This document shows positions 7,391 to 15,922 of a stretch of DNA of 64,000 nucleotides, in pieces. The stretch comes from RBG-16-66-20 sp040752005. Its GTDB lineage: Bacteria > Pseudomonadota > Gammaproteobacteria > Burkholderiales > SG8-39. The notes under the pieces are model-generated. The model made no database searches and was not told the origin of the DNA. It worked only from the letters and a program-made list of their open reading frames with translations. Position numbers and translations under genes: made by a program. The stretch covers positions 1 to 64,000 of the forward strand of contig JBFMFX010000012.1 in assembly GCA_040752005.1 (NCBI GenBank), given 5' to 3'. How positions within the stretch are numbered: position 1 is the stretch's first letter; each line of letters opens with the position of its first letter.

Positions 7391-8766
7391 GCCGATCGCC
7401 TGCGCCCCGCTTTTCGCTGCGCGCGGTCGAGCTCTGCGAGCGCGACGTGCACCTGCGGATGCCTTTCCGGTTCGGGGTGGTCACGCTGACCGCGGCGCCG
7501 CAGGCGTTCGTGCGGGTGCGCATCCGCGTCGAGGACGGTACGGCTGCCGGCCGCGAGGCCGAAGGGGCGGCGGCCGAGCTCATGGCGCCCAAGTGGTTCG
7601 ACAAGAACCCGGCGCTCACCAACGAGGAAAATTTCGAGCAGCTGCGGTGCTCGATCGCGGCGGCGCGCGAGGCGTACCTCGCCGGCGGCGCGAATACCGC
7701 GTGGGGCCATTTTCTTGCGCACCGGCGCGACGGGCTGGTGGCCGGTTTCGGGCCGGCGCTCGTCGAGCGCGCCGCGCTCGACGCCCTGTGCCGCGCGCTC
7801 GGGATCTCGTTCTACACCGCGGTGCGGAGCAACGCGATCGGCGCCGGGGTCTTCGAAGGCATGGACCTCGCCGCGTTCTTCGCGCGGCTTGCGCCGGCAC
7901 CGAGGATCGCCGCGCGCCACACCGTGGGGCTGGTGGATCCGCTTACCGCCGCCGATTTGAAGGAGAGAGTCGGCGATGGGCTGCCGGAGACGCTGGAGGA
8001 GGTCGTCGAGCGCTATGGCAACCGCCACTTCAAGCTCAAGGTAGCGGGTGACCCCAAGGCCGACGTCGAGCGGCTGGTACGCATCGCGGCGGTGCTCGAC
8101 CGCATCGCCGGGCCGTACTACGCCACGCTCGACGGCAACGAGCAGTACGGAGACATGGCGGGCATCGCGGAACTCTGGCGCCGCATGAAGGCGGAGCCGC
8201 GGCTTGCGCGCCTGGTCGCGAGCATCCTGTTCATCGAGCAGCCGGTCGTGCGCGCGCGAGCGCTCGCCGAGCCGGTGTCGGGAGTCGAACGGCCGGTGAT
8301 CATTGACGAGTCGGACGACTCGCTGGATGCGTTCGTGCAGGCCCGCTCGCTCGGCTACCGCGGCGTATCCTCCAAGACCTGCAAGGGCATCTACCGGTCG
8401 CTCGTCAACGCCGCCCGGTGCGCCGCGTGGAACGCCGAGGCGGGCGAGGCGCGCTACTTCCTGTCGGCCGAGGACCTCACCGTCCAGCCGGGGCTCGCGC
8501 TGCAGCAGGACCTCGCGCTCGTTTCGCTGCTGGGGATTTCGCACGTCGAGCGCAACGGCCACCATTACGTGAACGGCATGGCGGGACTGCCCGCGGCCGA
8601 GCAGCAGGCGTTTCTCGCCGCGCATCCGGATCTCTACGAGCGCAGCGCCGGCGCGGTGCGCGCGCGAATCGAGGACGGCATGCTCGCGCTCGGCTCGCTC
8701 GACTGCCCCGGCTACGCGAGCCGCGCAAATCCCGACTGGGGTTCGATGAGGAGAATCGTGCAATGA
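7387..8766 (+). CDS. enolase-superfamily (mandelate racemase/muconate-type) enzyme
   Basis: A 459-aa protein, long for the superfamily. The start is a GTG overlapping the isomerase stop (GTGA). The barrel shows the KxK motif at Lys216-Leu-Lys218, an Asp ligand in ATLDGNEQY, a Glu in FIEQPV, a third acidic ligand in IIDESDDS, and an opposing lysine in SSKTCKG. Such enzymes abstract the alpha-proton of a carboxylate and catalyse dehydration, racemisation or epimerisation of sugar acids and similar compounds. The N-terminal capping domain (MPFRFGVVTLTAAPQAFV) is present. Subfamily and substrate cannot be assigned. It overlaps the following Bug gene by ATGA. Confidence 0.8.
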   Translation: MSRSPAPRFSLRAVELCERDVHLRMPFRFGVVTLTAAPQAFVRVRIRVEDGTAAGREAEGAAAELMAPKWFDKNPALTNEENFEQLRCSIAAAREAYLAGGANTAWGHFLAHRRDGLVAGFGPALVERAALDALCRALGISFYTAVRSNAIGAGVFEGMDLAAFFARLAPAPRIAARHTVGLVDPLTAADLKERVGDGLPETLEEVVERYGNRHFKLKVAGDPKADVERLVRIAAVLDRIAGPYYATLDGNEQYGDMAGIAELWRRMKAEPRLARLVASILFIEQPVVRARALAEPVSGVERPVIIDESDDSLDAFVQARSLGYRGVSSKTCKGIYRSLVNAARCAAWNAEAGEARYFLSAEDLTVQPGLALQQDLALVSLLGISHVERNGHHYVNGMAGLPAAEQQAFLAAHPDLYERSAGAVRARIEDGMLALGSLDCPGYASRANPDWGSMRRIVQ

Positions 8767-9719
8767 GAAAACGCCTGACGCTCGCCCTGTTCTGTCTTGC
8801 GGCGATCGCCCCGGTGGCGATCGCGCAGACGTTTCCGTCGCGGCCGGTGACGCTGATCGTCACGTTTCCGGCGGGCGGACCGACCGACCTTGCCGGCCGC
8901 GCGCTCGCGGAGGCGACCTCCAAGTATCTCGGCCAGCCGGTGGTGGTCGAGAACCGGCCGGGGGCGACCGGCACGCTCGGGGCAGCGGCGCTTGTCAACG
9001 CGCGGCCCGACGGCTACACCCTCAGCATGATCCCGGTGACGGTGTTCCGGCTGCCGCACATGGAAAACGTCGCCTTCGATCCTGTCAAGGACATCCGCTA
9101 CGTGATCGGCGTCTCCGGCTACGTGTTCGCCGTGGTGGTGCGCGCGGACGCGCCCTGGAAGACGATGGCCGATCTTGTCGCCTACGCGAAGGCGAATCCG
9201 GAGCGCATCAACTACGGCTCGCACGGCATCGGCAGCACCGTCCACCTCGCGATGGAGGAGCTGTCCGCGGCGCAGGGCGTGAAGCTCACGCACGTTCCCT
9301 ACAAGGGCAGCGCCGACATGATGACGGCGCTTCTGGGCGGCCACATCCACGTCGCGGTGGATTCGACCGGAGCGGTGCCGCACGTCTCGGCGGGCAAAGC
9401 CCGGGTGCTCGCGGTGTTCACCGAAAAGCGCGTGCCGTTCTGGCCGGACGTGCCGACGCTCGCGGAGCTCGGCTACGGCATCGTTTCGACCAGCCCCTAC
9501 GGCATCGGCGCTCCGGCGGCGACGCCGCCCGAGGTGGTGAAAATCCTGCACGATGCCTTCAAGAAGGGACTGGAGGACCCGATCCACCTGAAGACGCTGG
9601 AGAAGTTCAACCAGCCTCTCTGGTACAAGTCGAGCGAGCAATACGCGCAGTGGGCGCGCGAGCAGTTCGAGCGCGAGCGGCGCCTCGTCGAGCGGCTGGG
9701 CCTGTCGAAAAGGAAGTGA
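8763..9719 (+). CDS. Bug-family (TctC-like) periplasmic substrate-binding protein
   Basis: A 318-aa tripartite-tricarboxylate-type receptor. A Sec signal peptide of about 21 residues ends AIAQTFP. The mature protein has the Bug signatures VTFPAGGPTDLAGRALAE, VVENRPGATGTLGAAA, YGSHGIGSTVHLAME and HVPYKGSADMMTALLGG. It binds a carboxylate in the periplasm. No TctA/TctB membrane genes are adjacent; the only pair in the window is at 26540-28527, so this receptor is an orphan that may borrow a distant permease or act in sensing. It is embedded in the sugar-acid cluster with an ATGA junction upstream. Confidence 0.92.
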   Translation: MRKRLTLALFCLAAIAPVAIAQTFPSRPVTLIVTFPAGGPTDLAGRALAEATSKYLGQPVVVENRPGATGTLGAAALVNARPDGYTLSMIPVTVFRLPHMENVAFDPVKDIRYVIGVSGYVFAVVVRADAPWKTMADLVAYAKANPERINYGSHGIGSTVHLAMEELSAAQGVKLTHVPYKGSADMMTALLGGHIHVAVDSTGAVPHVSAGKARVLAVFTEKRVPFWPDVPTLAELGYGIVSTSPYGIGAPAATPPEVVKILHDAFKKGLEDPIHLKTLEKFNQPLWYKSSEQYAQWAREQFERERRLVERLGLSKRK

Positions 9720-9726
9720 GCCCGCA

Positions 9727-10887
9727 ATGAGCGAAAGACGAATCGGCATCATCCTGCACGGCGTCACCGGGCGCATGGGAATGAACCAGCACCTGGTGCG
9801 CTCGATCCTCGCCATCCGTGCGCAGGGCGGAGTGGCCCTGAAGGACGGCACGCGCCTCATGCCCGATCCGCTGCTCGCCGGCCGCGACCCGGGCAAGCTC
9901 CAGGCGCTCGCCAAGGAGCACGGCATCGAGCGCTGGACGACGGACCTCGACCGCTCGCTCGAATCGAAGGATGACACCGTGCTCTTCGACGCCGCCTCGA
10001 CGCAACTGCGACCGAAGCTGCTCGCGAAAGCGATCGCGGCGAAAAAGCACGTTTACTGCGAAAAGCCGGTGGCCACCTCGCTCGGTGAGGCCCTCGCCCT
10101 CGTGCGCGCGGCGAAGAGGGCGCGCGTCAAGCACGGTGTGGTGCAGGACAAACTGTGGCTGCCCGGACTGCTCAAGCTCGCGCGGCTGCGCGACGAGGGG
10201 TTTTTCGGCCGCATCCTCTCGGTGCGCGGCGAGTTCGGATACTGGGTCTTCGAGGGCGATCCGGCGCGCGGCCAGCCGCCGGCACAGCGCCCGTCGTGGA
10301 ACTACCGCAAGGAGGACGGCGGCGGCATCATCCTCGACATGCTCTGCCACTGGCGCTATGTGCTCGACAACCTGTTCGGAGAGGTAAAGGCGCTCGTGTG
10401 CCGCGGCGCGACACACATTCCCTGGCGCTGGGACGAGAAAGGCAGGAAATACCGCGCCACCGCCGACGACGCGGCTTACGCCACGTTCGAGCTGGCGGGC
10501 GGGGTGATCGCGCAGTTCAACTCCTCCTGGTGCGTTCGCGTGCGCCGCGACGACCTGCTCACGCTGCAGGTGGACGGAACGCTCGGCAGCGCGGTCGCCG
10601 GCCTGCGGGACTGCCGCGTGCAGTCGTATGCCGAGACGCCCCGGCCGGTGTGGAACCCGGACATCCCGCAGCCGATCAACTTCTACGAGGGCTGGCGCGA
10701 GGTGCCGGGGGACGATTACGACAACGCTTTCAAGGCGCAGTGGGAGCTGTTCCTTCGCCACGTCGCAGGCGAAGCGCCGTTTCGCTGGAACCTCCTGGAG
10801 GGCGCCAAGGGCGTGCAGCTTGCGGAGCTCGGCCTGAAGAGCTGGAAGCTCGGCAAGTGGCTGCCGGTGCCGAGGCTGAAAGCATGA
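9727..10887 (+). CDS. Gfo/Idh/MocA-family oxidoreductase
   Basis: A 386-aa NAD(P)-dependent dehydrogenase of the glucose-fructose/inositol dehydrogenase family. The N-terminal Rossmann part includes GVTGRMGMNQHL and the conserved YCEKPVATS (Glu-Lys-Pro motif). The C-terminal alpha/beta domain includes DGGGIILDMLCHWRYVLD, the catalytic-His region of the family. It overlaps the DUF993 gene by ATGA. Gfo/Idh, DUF993 and a sugar isomerase recur as neighbours in several bacterial groups, to my knowledge; the substrate of that pathway is not established here. Confidence 0.87.
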   Translation: MSERRIGIILHGVTGRMGMNQHLVRSILAIRAQGGVALKDGTRLMPDPLLAGRDPGKLQALAKEHGIERWTTDLDRSLESKDDTVLFDAASTQLRPKLLAKAIAAKKHVYCEKPVATSLGEALALVRAAKRARVKHGVVQDKLWLPGLLKLARLRDEGFFGRILSVRGEFGYWVFEGDPARGQPPAQRPSWNYRKEDGGGIILDMLCHWRYVLDNLFGEVKALVCRGATHIPWRWDEKGRKYRATADDAAYATFELAGGVIAQFNSSWCVRVRRDDLLTLQVDGTLGSAVAGLRDCRVQSYAETPRPVWNPDIPQPINFYEGWREVPGDDYDNAFKAQWELFLRHVAGEAPFRWNLLEGAKGVQLAELGLKSWKLGKWLPVPRLKA

Positions 10888-11613
10888 GGCGCGATGCCGT
10901 TCTGACGATCCGCCTTCCGGCCGCCGACGGCCGGATGGCCGAGTTTGCGGTGCACGAGCCGCGGCGCTTCGACAAGCCCGCGCGGCCGTTCACGCGCGTC
11001 GCGTTCGCGGCAGCGCATGTGGTCGCCGATCCGCTCTCGACGAAAGAGCCGTGGCTGGAGCCCGCGCTCGACTGGGAGGCGACGCTCGCCTACCGCCGGC
11101 ACCTGTGGTCGTGGGGGCTCGGCGTCGCCGAGGCGATGGATACCGCGCAGCGCGGCATGGGCCTTGACTGGCCCGCCTCGCTCGAGCTGATCGCGCGCTC
11201 GCTCGCGGAGGCGAACGGCGCTGCCGGCGCGCGCATCGCCTGCGGCGCGGGCACCGATCACCTCGCGCCCGGCGTGCACCCGATCGAGCGCATCCTTGCC
11301 GCCTACGAAGAGCAATGCGAGGCGATCGAGCGGCTCGGCGGCCGGATCATCCTGATGGCGAGCCGGGCGCTCGCCGCCGCGGCGCGCTCGCCCGACGATT
11401 ACGCGCGCATGTACGACCGCATCCTCGCGAGGGTGCGCGAGCCGGTGATCATCCACTGGCTGGGCGAGATGTTCGACCCGGCGCTCGCCGGCTACTGGGG
11501 CGCGGCCGAGCACTCCGCGGCGATGGAGATCTGCGCCGACATCATCCGGCGCAACGCGGCCAAGGTGGACGGGATCAAGATCTCGCTGCTCGACAAGGAC
11601 AAAGGAGATCGCC
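10884..11613 (+). pseudogene. DUF993 (dihydrodipicolinate-synthase-like), frameshifted 5' part
   Basis: The first 240 codons encode the N-terminal two thirds of a DUF993 protein, a TIM-barrel aldolase-like family (FDKPARPFTRVAFAAAHVV, ACGAGTDHLAPG, PVIIHWLGEMFDP, KISLLDKDK). After LLDKDK the reading frame is lost. One extra G at 11604-11605 (AAAGGAG instead of AAAGAG) would explain it, because the +1 frame continues EIAMRRRLPAGVRMYTGDDF. The original frame stays open to 12710 as an Arg/Ala-rich out-of-frame tail. A sequencing error, a true mutation and a programmed frameshift are all possible. Confidence 0.7.
11601..11607 (+). promoter_or_regulatory. Shine-Dalgarno-like AAAGGAG at the DUF993 frameshift
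   Basis: The bases at the frameshift read AAAGGAG and lie 6 nt before the ATG at 11614, the ideal ribosome-binding spacing. The extra G that breaks DUF993 is thus inside a strong SD for the downstream frame. It could allow independent initiation at 11614 or promote ribosome slippage. Confidence 0.5.
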
Positions 11614-12660
11614 ATGCGCCGGCGCCTGCCCGCGGGCGTTCGCATGTACACCGGCGACGACTTCAACTTCGCCGAGCTGATCGAGGGCGACGGCGAGGGG
11701 CATTCGGATGCGCTGCTCGGCATCTTCGACGCGATCGCGCCGGTCGCCTCGGCCGCGCTCTCGGCGCTTGCGGCGAACGACCGGGCGACCTATCACGACA
11801 TTCTCGCGCCGACGGTGCCGCTTTCGCGCCACGTCTTTCGCGCGCCGACGCGCTTTTACAAGACGGGCATCGTGTTCCTCGCCTGGCTGAACGGGCACCA
11901 GGAGCACTTCGTCATGGTCGGCGGGCAGCAGAGCGCGCGCCACGGCATCCGCGGCATCGCGCCCTGGCGCGACAAGCTGGCGGAAATGGGCCTTGCGAAG
12001 GCGGCCCGGGCGATTCGCGCGCACGGTCTCGTCGTCACCGGCCTTTGCCGCGGCGGCTTCTTCACCGCGCGCGATTGGCTCTCGGACAACCGGCGCGCGA
12101 TCGAGGAGGCGCACGAACTGGCGGCGCGCTGCCTGGTGATGGTGGTGGGCGGGCTGCCGGAAGGTTCCAAGGACCTCGCGCGCGCGCGCGAGCGGGTGCG
12201 CGAGTGCCTCGCGCTGCTGCTTCCCGAGGCGCGCGCGGCGGGCGTGCCGCTCGCCATCGAGCCGCTGCACCCGATGCAGGCGCCCGACCGCGCCTGCGTC
12301 AACACGCTCGAGCAGGCGCTCGATCTGTGCGAGGAGCTGGGCGAGGGCGTCGGCGTCGCGGTGGACGTCTCTCACGTCTGGTGGGACCCGAAGCTCGCCG
12401 GGCAGATCGCGCGCGCGGGCAGGCGGCGCCTTCTCGCCTACCACCTCTGCGACTGGCTGGTGCCGACGCGCGACACGCTCAACGACCGCGGCATGATGGG
12501 CGACGGCGTCATAGATCTGCCGCGCATCCGCGGCTGGATAGAAGCGGCCGGTTACGACGGCTTTCACGAGGTGGAGATCTTTTCCGGGCGCGACTGGTGG
12601 CGGCGCGATCCGGACGAGGTGCTTGCGGTCATGAAGGAACGGCACCTGCGCTGCTGCTAG
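11614..12660 (+). CDS. fusion ORF: DUF993 C-terminal part + N-truncated sugar isomerase/epimerase
   Basis: A 348-codon ORF made of two unrelated pieces. Residues 1-109 continue DUF993 (LPAGVRMYTGDDFNFAEL, RAPTRFYKTGIVFLAWLNGH, VMVGGQQSAR). From about residue 110 it becomes a sugar phosphate isomerase/epimerase that starts at GIRGIAPWRDKLAEMG and lacks roughly the first 25 residues of that family. The remainder is complete: LCRGGFFTARDW, IEPLHPMQAPDRACVNT, DVSHVWWDPKL, CDWLVPTRDTLNDRGMMGDG. The last 30-40 residues of DUF993 are also missing. I infer a deletion spanning the gene boundary that happened to stay in frame. Whether the product functions is unknown. Confidence 0.7.
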   Translation: MRRRLPAGVRMYTGDDFNFAELIEGDGEGHSDALLGIFDAIAPVASAALSALAANDRATYHDILAPTVPLSRHVFRAPTRFYKTGIVFLAWLNGHQEHFVMVGGQQSARHGIRGIAPWRDKLAEMGLAKAARAIRAHGLVVTGLCRGGFFTARDWLSDNRRAIEEAHELAARCLVMVVGGLPEGSKDLARARERVRECLALLLPEARAAGVPLAIEPLHPMQAPDRACVNTLEQALDLCEELGEGVGVAVDVSHVWWDPKLAGQIARAGRRRLLAYHLCDWLVPTRDTLNDRGMMGDGVIDLPRIRGWIEAAGYDGFHEVEIFSGRDWWRRDPDEVLAVMKERHLRCC

Positions 12661-12706
12661 TGGTGTACCCTAAAGGGACTTTCATCGCGGGAGAGGAGGC
12701 TACGCC

Positions 12707-13696
12707 ATGAAACGTTCCGTCGCGCTGCTGGGGTCCGCGCTTCTGCTTCTTTCGCTCGGGCTCGCGCCCGTTCCCGTTGCGGCGCAGCAACCGATCGTCA
12801 TCCGGCTCGGCCACGTCGCCTTCCCGGGCTCGCTCTTCGACATCGTGAGCAACCGCTTCGCCAAGGAAGTCAACGACGCGCTCAAGGGCCGCGTCGAGGT
12901 GCGCGTGTTCCACTCCAGCCAGCTCGGCACCGACGAGCAGATGATCAAGGGCATCCGGGTCGGCGCCCCCGAAATGCAGATTCCCTCGACCATCATGAGC
13001 ACGGTGGACCAGCGCTACGGCGTGTTCGAGATGCCGTACCTGATCGTGAGCCGCGCGCACATGAAGAAGGTGGCCGAGAACCGCGAGGTGCAGAAGCTCC
13101 TTTTCGATCCGCTGCCCGCGCGCGGCATCCGGGTGCTCGGGGTCTGGGAGAACGGCTTTCGCCACATCACCAACAACGTGCGCCCGATCGTGCGCCCGGA
13201 GGACCTGAAGGGCGTGAAACTGCGCGTGCCGGGCGGGGTCTGGCGCGTGAAGATGTTCCAGGCCTACGGCGCGAACCCCTCGCCGATGCCCTTCGCCGAG
13301 GTGTACTCGGCGCTGCAGTCCGGGGTCATGGACGGGCAGGAGAACCCGTTCCCGCAGATCTGGTCGGCGAAGTTCCACGAGGTGCAGAAGTTCCTCTCGC
13401 TCACCGGCCACGTGTACACGCCGGCCTACCTGATCGTCGGCGAGGACTTCTGGAAGAAGCTGCCGGCCGACGCGCAGCAGACCATCGCCCGAATCGCCTG
13501 GGCGATGGGCGATGTCGCGCGCGCCGAGGGCGAGCGGCTCGACCGCGAGCTGCAGGACAAGCTCGCGCCGCCGATGCGCGCAAACGAGGTGGACAAGGAG
13601 GCCTTCATCAAGGCCTCGGCGGCGATCTACGAGGAGTTCGGCAAGCAGGTCCCGGGCGGGGCCGAGCTGGTCAAGCTGATCCAGTCGCTGCGCTGA
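12707..13696 (+). CDS. dctP: TRAP transporter substrate-binding protein (DctP family)
   Basis: A 329-aa periplasmic receptor. A signal peptide of about 26 residues ends VAAQQPIV. Family segments: RLGHVAFPGSLFDIVSNRFA, HSSQLGTDEQMIKGI and the core motif AEVYSALQSGVMDGQENP. The ATG at 12707 follows a GGAGAGGAGG Shine-Dalgarno, unlike the many leaderless-looking genes here. It delivers a carboxylate or sugar acid to the DctQM permease encoded immediately downstream; its stop overlaps the dctQ start. Confidence 0.94.
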   Translation: MKRSVALLGSALLLLSLGLAPVPVAAQQPIVIRLGHVAFPGSLFDIVSNRFAKEVNDALKGRVEVRVFHSSQLGTDEQMIKGIRVGAPEMQIPSTIMSTVDQRYGVFEMPYLIVSRAHMKKVAENREVQKLLFDPLPARGIRVLGVWENGFRHITNNVRPIVRPEDLKGVKLRVPGGVWRVKMFQAYGANPSPMPFAEVYSALQSGVMDGQENPFPQIWSAKFHEVQKFLSLTGHVYTPAYLIVGEDFWKKLPADAQQTIARIAWAMGDVARAEGERLDRELQDKLAPPMRANEVDKEAFIKASAAIYEEFGKQVPGGAELVKLIQSLR

Positions 13697-14172
13697 TGCC
13701 GCAGCTGCTCGGGCGGCTCGTCGCCCTCGTCGAGTGGTGGGCCGTCGCGCTGCTCGCGGCGATGGCGGCGCTCGTCTGCCTCGGGGTGTTTTTCCGCTAC
13801 GCCCTCGATTCGGCGCTGTCCTGGTACGACGAGTTCGCCTCGTATCTGCTCGTCTGGCTCACCTTCTTCGGCGCCGTGGTCGCTTCCTACCACCGGCGCC
13901 ACATCGGCTTCGAGACGGTCGTCGAGCGGCTGCCCGCGGCGGCGCGGCGCGCCACCGAACTGCTGGCCGAGGTCGCCGTGCTCGTCTTTCACGGCGTCGT
14001 GCTCTACTACGGCTGGGATCTCGCGGCGAAGATGGCCGACGAGACCGCGGTCTCGCTGCCGTGGGTAAGAATGGGCTGGGTATTCGCGGCGATCCCCCTC
14101 GCCGGCGGCCTGATGCTGCTCGTGAGCCTGGCGCGCCTTGCGGCGCTCGTCTCGGCGCGGCGCGAGGCGTAG
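13696..14172 (+). CDS. dctQ: TRAP transporter small permease (DctQ family)
   Basis: A 158-aa inner-membrane protein with four predicted helices, at about residues 10-30, 45-65, 85-108 and 125-150, the usual DctQ topology. The conserved YDEFASYLLVWLTFFGAV and YHRRHIGFE segments are present. It begins at an ATG overlapping the dctP stop. With DctM it forms the sodium-coupled membrane unit of the TRAP system. Confidence 0.92.
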   Translation: MPQLLGRLVALVEWWAVALLAAMAALVCLGVFFRYALDSALSWYDEFASYLLVWLTFFGAVVASYHRRHIGFETVVERLPAAARRATELLAEVAVLVFHGVVLYYGWDLAAKMADETAVSLPWVRMGWVFAAIPLAGGLMLLVSLARLAALVSARREA

Positions 14173-14184
14173 GAGGACTGCGCC

Positions 14185-15462
14185 GTGGAATGGCTGATTC
14201 TCGCGCTGATCGTCCTGCTCACGCTGATCAACGTTCCGATCGGCTTCGCGCTCTCGCTCGCCACCATCGCCGCGGTGCTGTGGAAGGGGACCGCGCCGCT
14301 CAGCATCGTGCCGCTCAACCTCTTCTCGGGCGCCTCCAGCTTTCCGCTGCTGGCGATCCCGCTCTTCATCCTCGCCGGCGGACTGATGGAGACTTCCGGC
14401 ATCTCGCAGCGGCTCGTGAACCTCGCCAACAGCCTCGTCGGCTTCGTGCGCGGGGGCCTGGCGATGGTGACCGTGGTCGCGACCATGATCCAGAGCGAGA
14501 TCTCCGGCTCCTCGGTCGCCGACGCCGCCGCGATCGGCAAGGTGGTGATCCCGGCGATGGAAAAGCGCGGCTACCCGCGGGCGCTCTCGGCGGGGATCGT
14601 CTCCAACGCCGCCTCGGCGGCGATCCTCATCCCGCCCTCGATCCCGATGATCATTTATGCCTGGATGGCCGAGGTGTCGGTGGCGAAGCTGTTCTTCGCT
14701 GGATTCCTGCCGGGTTTCATCGCCTGCGCCTCGATGATGGCACTGTGCTACTGGTACGCGCGGCGCCTCAACCTGCCGGTCGAGCGGCGTTTCTCGGTGC
14801 GCGCCGTTGGCCGCTCGACGCTGGAGGCGTTCTGGGCGCTCTTCATCCCGGTGGTGATCTGGGTGGGGATCCTCGGCGGCATCGCCACCGCGACCGAGGT
14901 GGCGGGGCTCGCCGTTCTGGCCGCGCTCGTGATCGGCGTGGCGATCTATCGCGAGCTGACCGGCCGCCAGGTGCTGCAGATCCTGCGCGAGTCGGCCGGC
15001 CAGACCGCCGCCGTGATGCTGATCGTCGCCTCCTCGGCGGTGCTCGGCTGGTTCCTCACCAGCGAGCAGGTGCCGCAGAAGTTCGCGCGGCTGATCCTGG
15101 AGACGACCTCGAACAAATACCTGATCCTTCTCTTTCTCAACCTGTTCCTCTTCGTCGCCGGGATGTTCCTGCATTCGGCGGCGGCGATCATCCTCATCGT
15201 GCCGATCGTCCTGCCGCTGGTGCGCGCGATCGGAGTGGACCCGATCCACTTCGGCATCATCGTCACCATCAACCTCGGCGTCGGGCAGCAGACGCCGCCG
15301 GTGGCCACCGTGCTTTTCACCACTGCCGCCATCGCCCGCCTGCCGTTCTGGGACGTGTTCCGCGTGAGCTGGCCGTTCACGGTGGTCCTGGCGCTAGTGA
15401 CGCTGCTGGTGACCTACGTTCCCTGGATCAGCCTCGGGCCGGTGTCCTGGATCCACTGGTAG
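14185..15462 (+). CDS. dctM: TRAP transporter large permease (DctM family)
   Basis: A 425-aa polytopic inner-membrane protein and the transport subunit of the TRAP system. Typical DctM segments include PLFILAGGLMETSGIS, EISGSSVADAAAIG, AASAAILIPPSIPMI and NLGVGQQTPPVATVLF. The start is GTG at 14185 with AGGAGG 9 nt upstream, overlapping the dctQ stop region. The last codons meet the degraded MarR gene, which lies on the opposite strand. Confidence 0.94.
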   Translation: MEWLILALIVLLTLINVPIGFALSLATIAAVLWKGTAPLSIVPLNLFSGASSFPLLAIPLFILAGGLMETSGISQRLVNLANSLVGFVRGGLAMVTVVATMIQSEISGSSVADAAAIGKVVIPAMEKRGYPRALSAGIVSNAASAAILIPPSIPMIIYAWMAEVSVAKLFFAGFLPGFIACASMMALCYWYARRLNLPVERRFSVRAVGRSTLEAFWALFIPVVIWVGILGGIATATEVAGLAVLAALVIGVAIYRELTGRQVLQILRESAGQTAAVMLIVASSAVLGWFLTSEQVPQKFARLILETTSNKYLILLFLNLFLFVAGMFLHSAAAIILIVPIVLPLVRAIGVDPIHFGIIVTINLGVGQQTPPVATVLFTTAAIARLPFWDVFRVSWPFTVVLALVTLLVTYVPWISLGPVSWIHW

Positions 15463-15469
15463 GCGGTGC

Positions 15470-15840
15470 GGAACTCGCCGCGGGGCCGCTCGGCGGCGAG
15501 CGCGCGCAGGGTGAGGAGCACCGGTTCGGCCTCGTCGGTGAGGTGGATGCGCCGCACCCGCCGGTCGCGCTCGTCATGCCGCCGTCGCACCCAGCCTTTC
15601 GCTTCCAGCCGGTCGAGCGGCCGCCCGAGCGCGGGCTTTTCGATCTCCCGCGTCTCGCCAGCTCGGTCTGCGTCGTACCGCTGCGCCGGAACAGATGCGT
15701 CGGCACCCACTACCGGGCGCGCGCGAGGCCCAGGTGCCGGATGCGGCGGTCTTACGCCGTGCGCAGCCGCCGCGCGACGTCGCTCACCCGGAAGCCGGAG
15801 TTGCGCGACAGGTCCTCGCGAAGCGTGCGGCCATGGCAGT
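15470..15840 (-). pseudogene. MarR-family regulator pseudogene
   Basis: The 460 bp between dctM and the alcohol dehydrogenase hold no intact gene on the plus strand. On the minus strand a MarR regulator can be read: VARRLRTA, stop (15752-15754), DRRIRHLGLARAR, stop (15710-15712), WVPTHLFRRSGTTQTELAR. A frameshift near 15645-15660 follows, then EIEKPALGRPLDRLEAKGW and RDRRVRRIHLTDEAEPV. The wing and recognition-helix regions are recognisable, but two in-frame stops and a frameshift make it non-functional. It presumably once controlled the flanking transporter or dehydrogenase genes. Confidence 0.85.
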
Positions 15841-15922
15841 TGTGCGCGTTGCCGTGAGCGAGGCAAGCGGTCCGGCGGCGCGAGCGGGTATGATGCCGCG
15901 CGAGAAAAAATAGGAGCGAGCG

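Noticed and set aside
13627..15249. 540-codon minus-strand frame opposite dctM
   Set aside because: Antisense shadow with His/Arg/Asp-rich low-complexity translation; the plus strand encodes an unmistakable TRAP permease.
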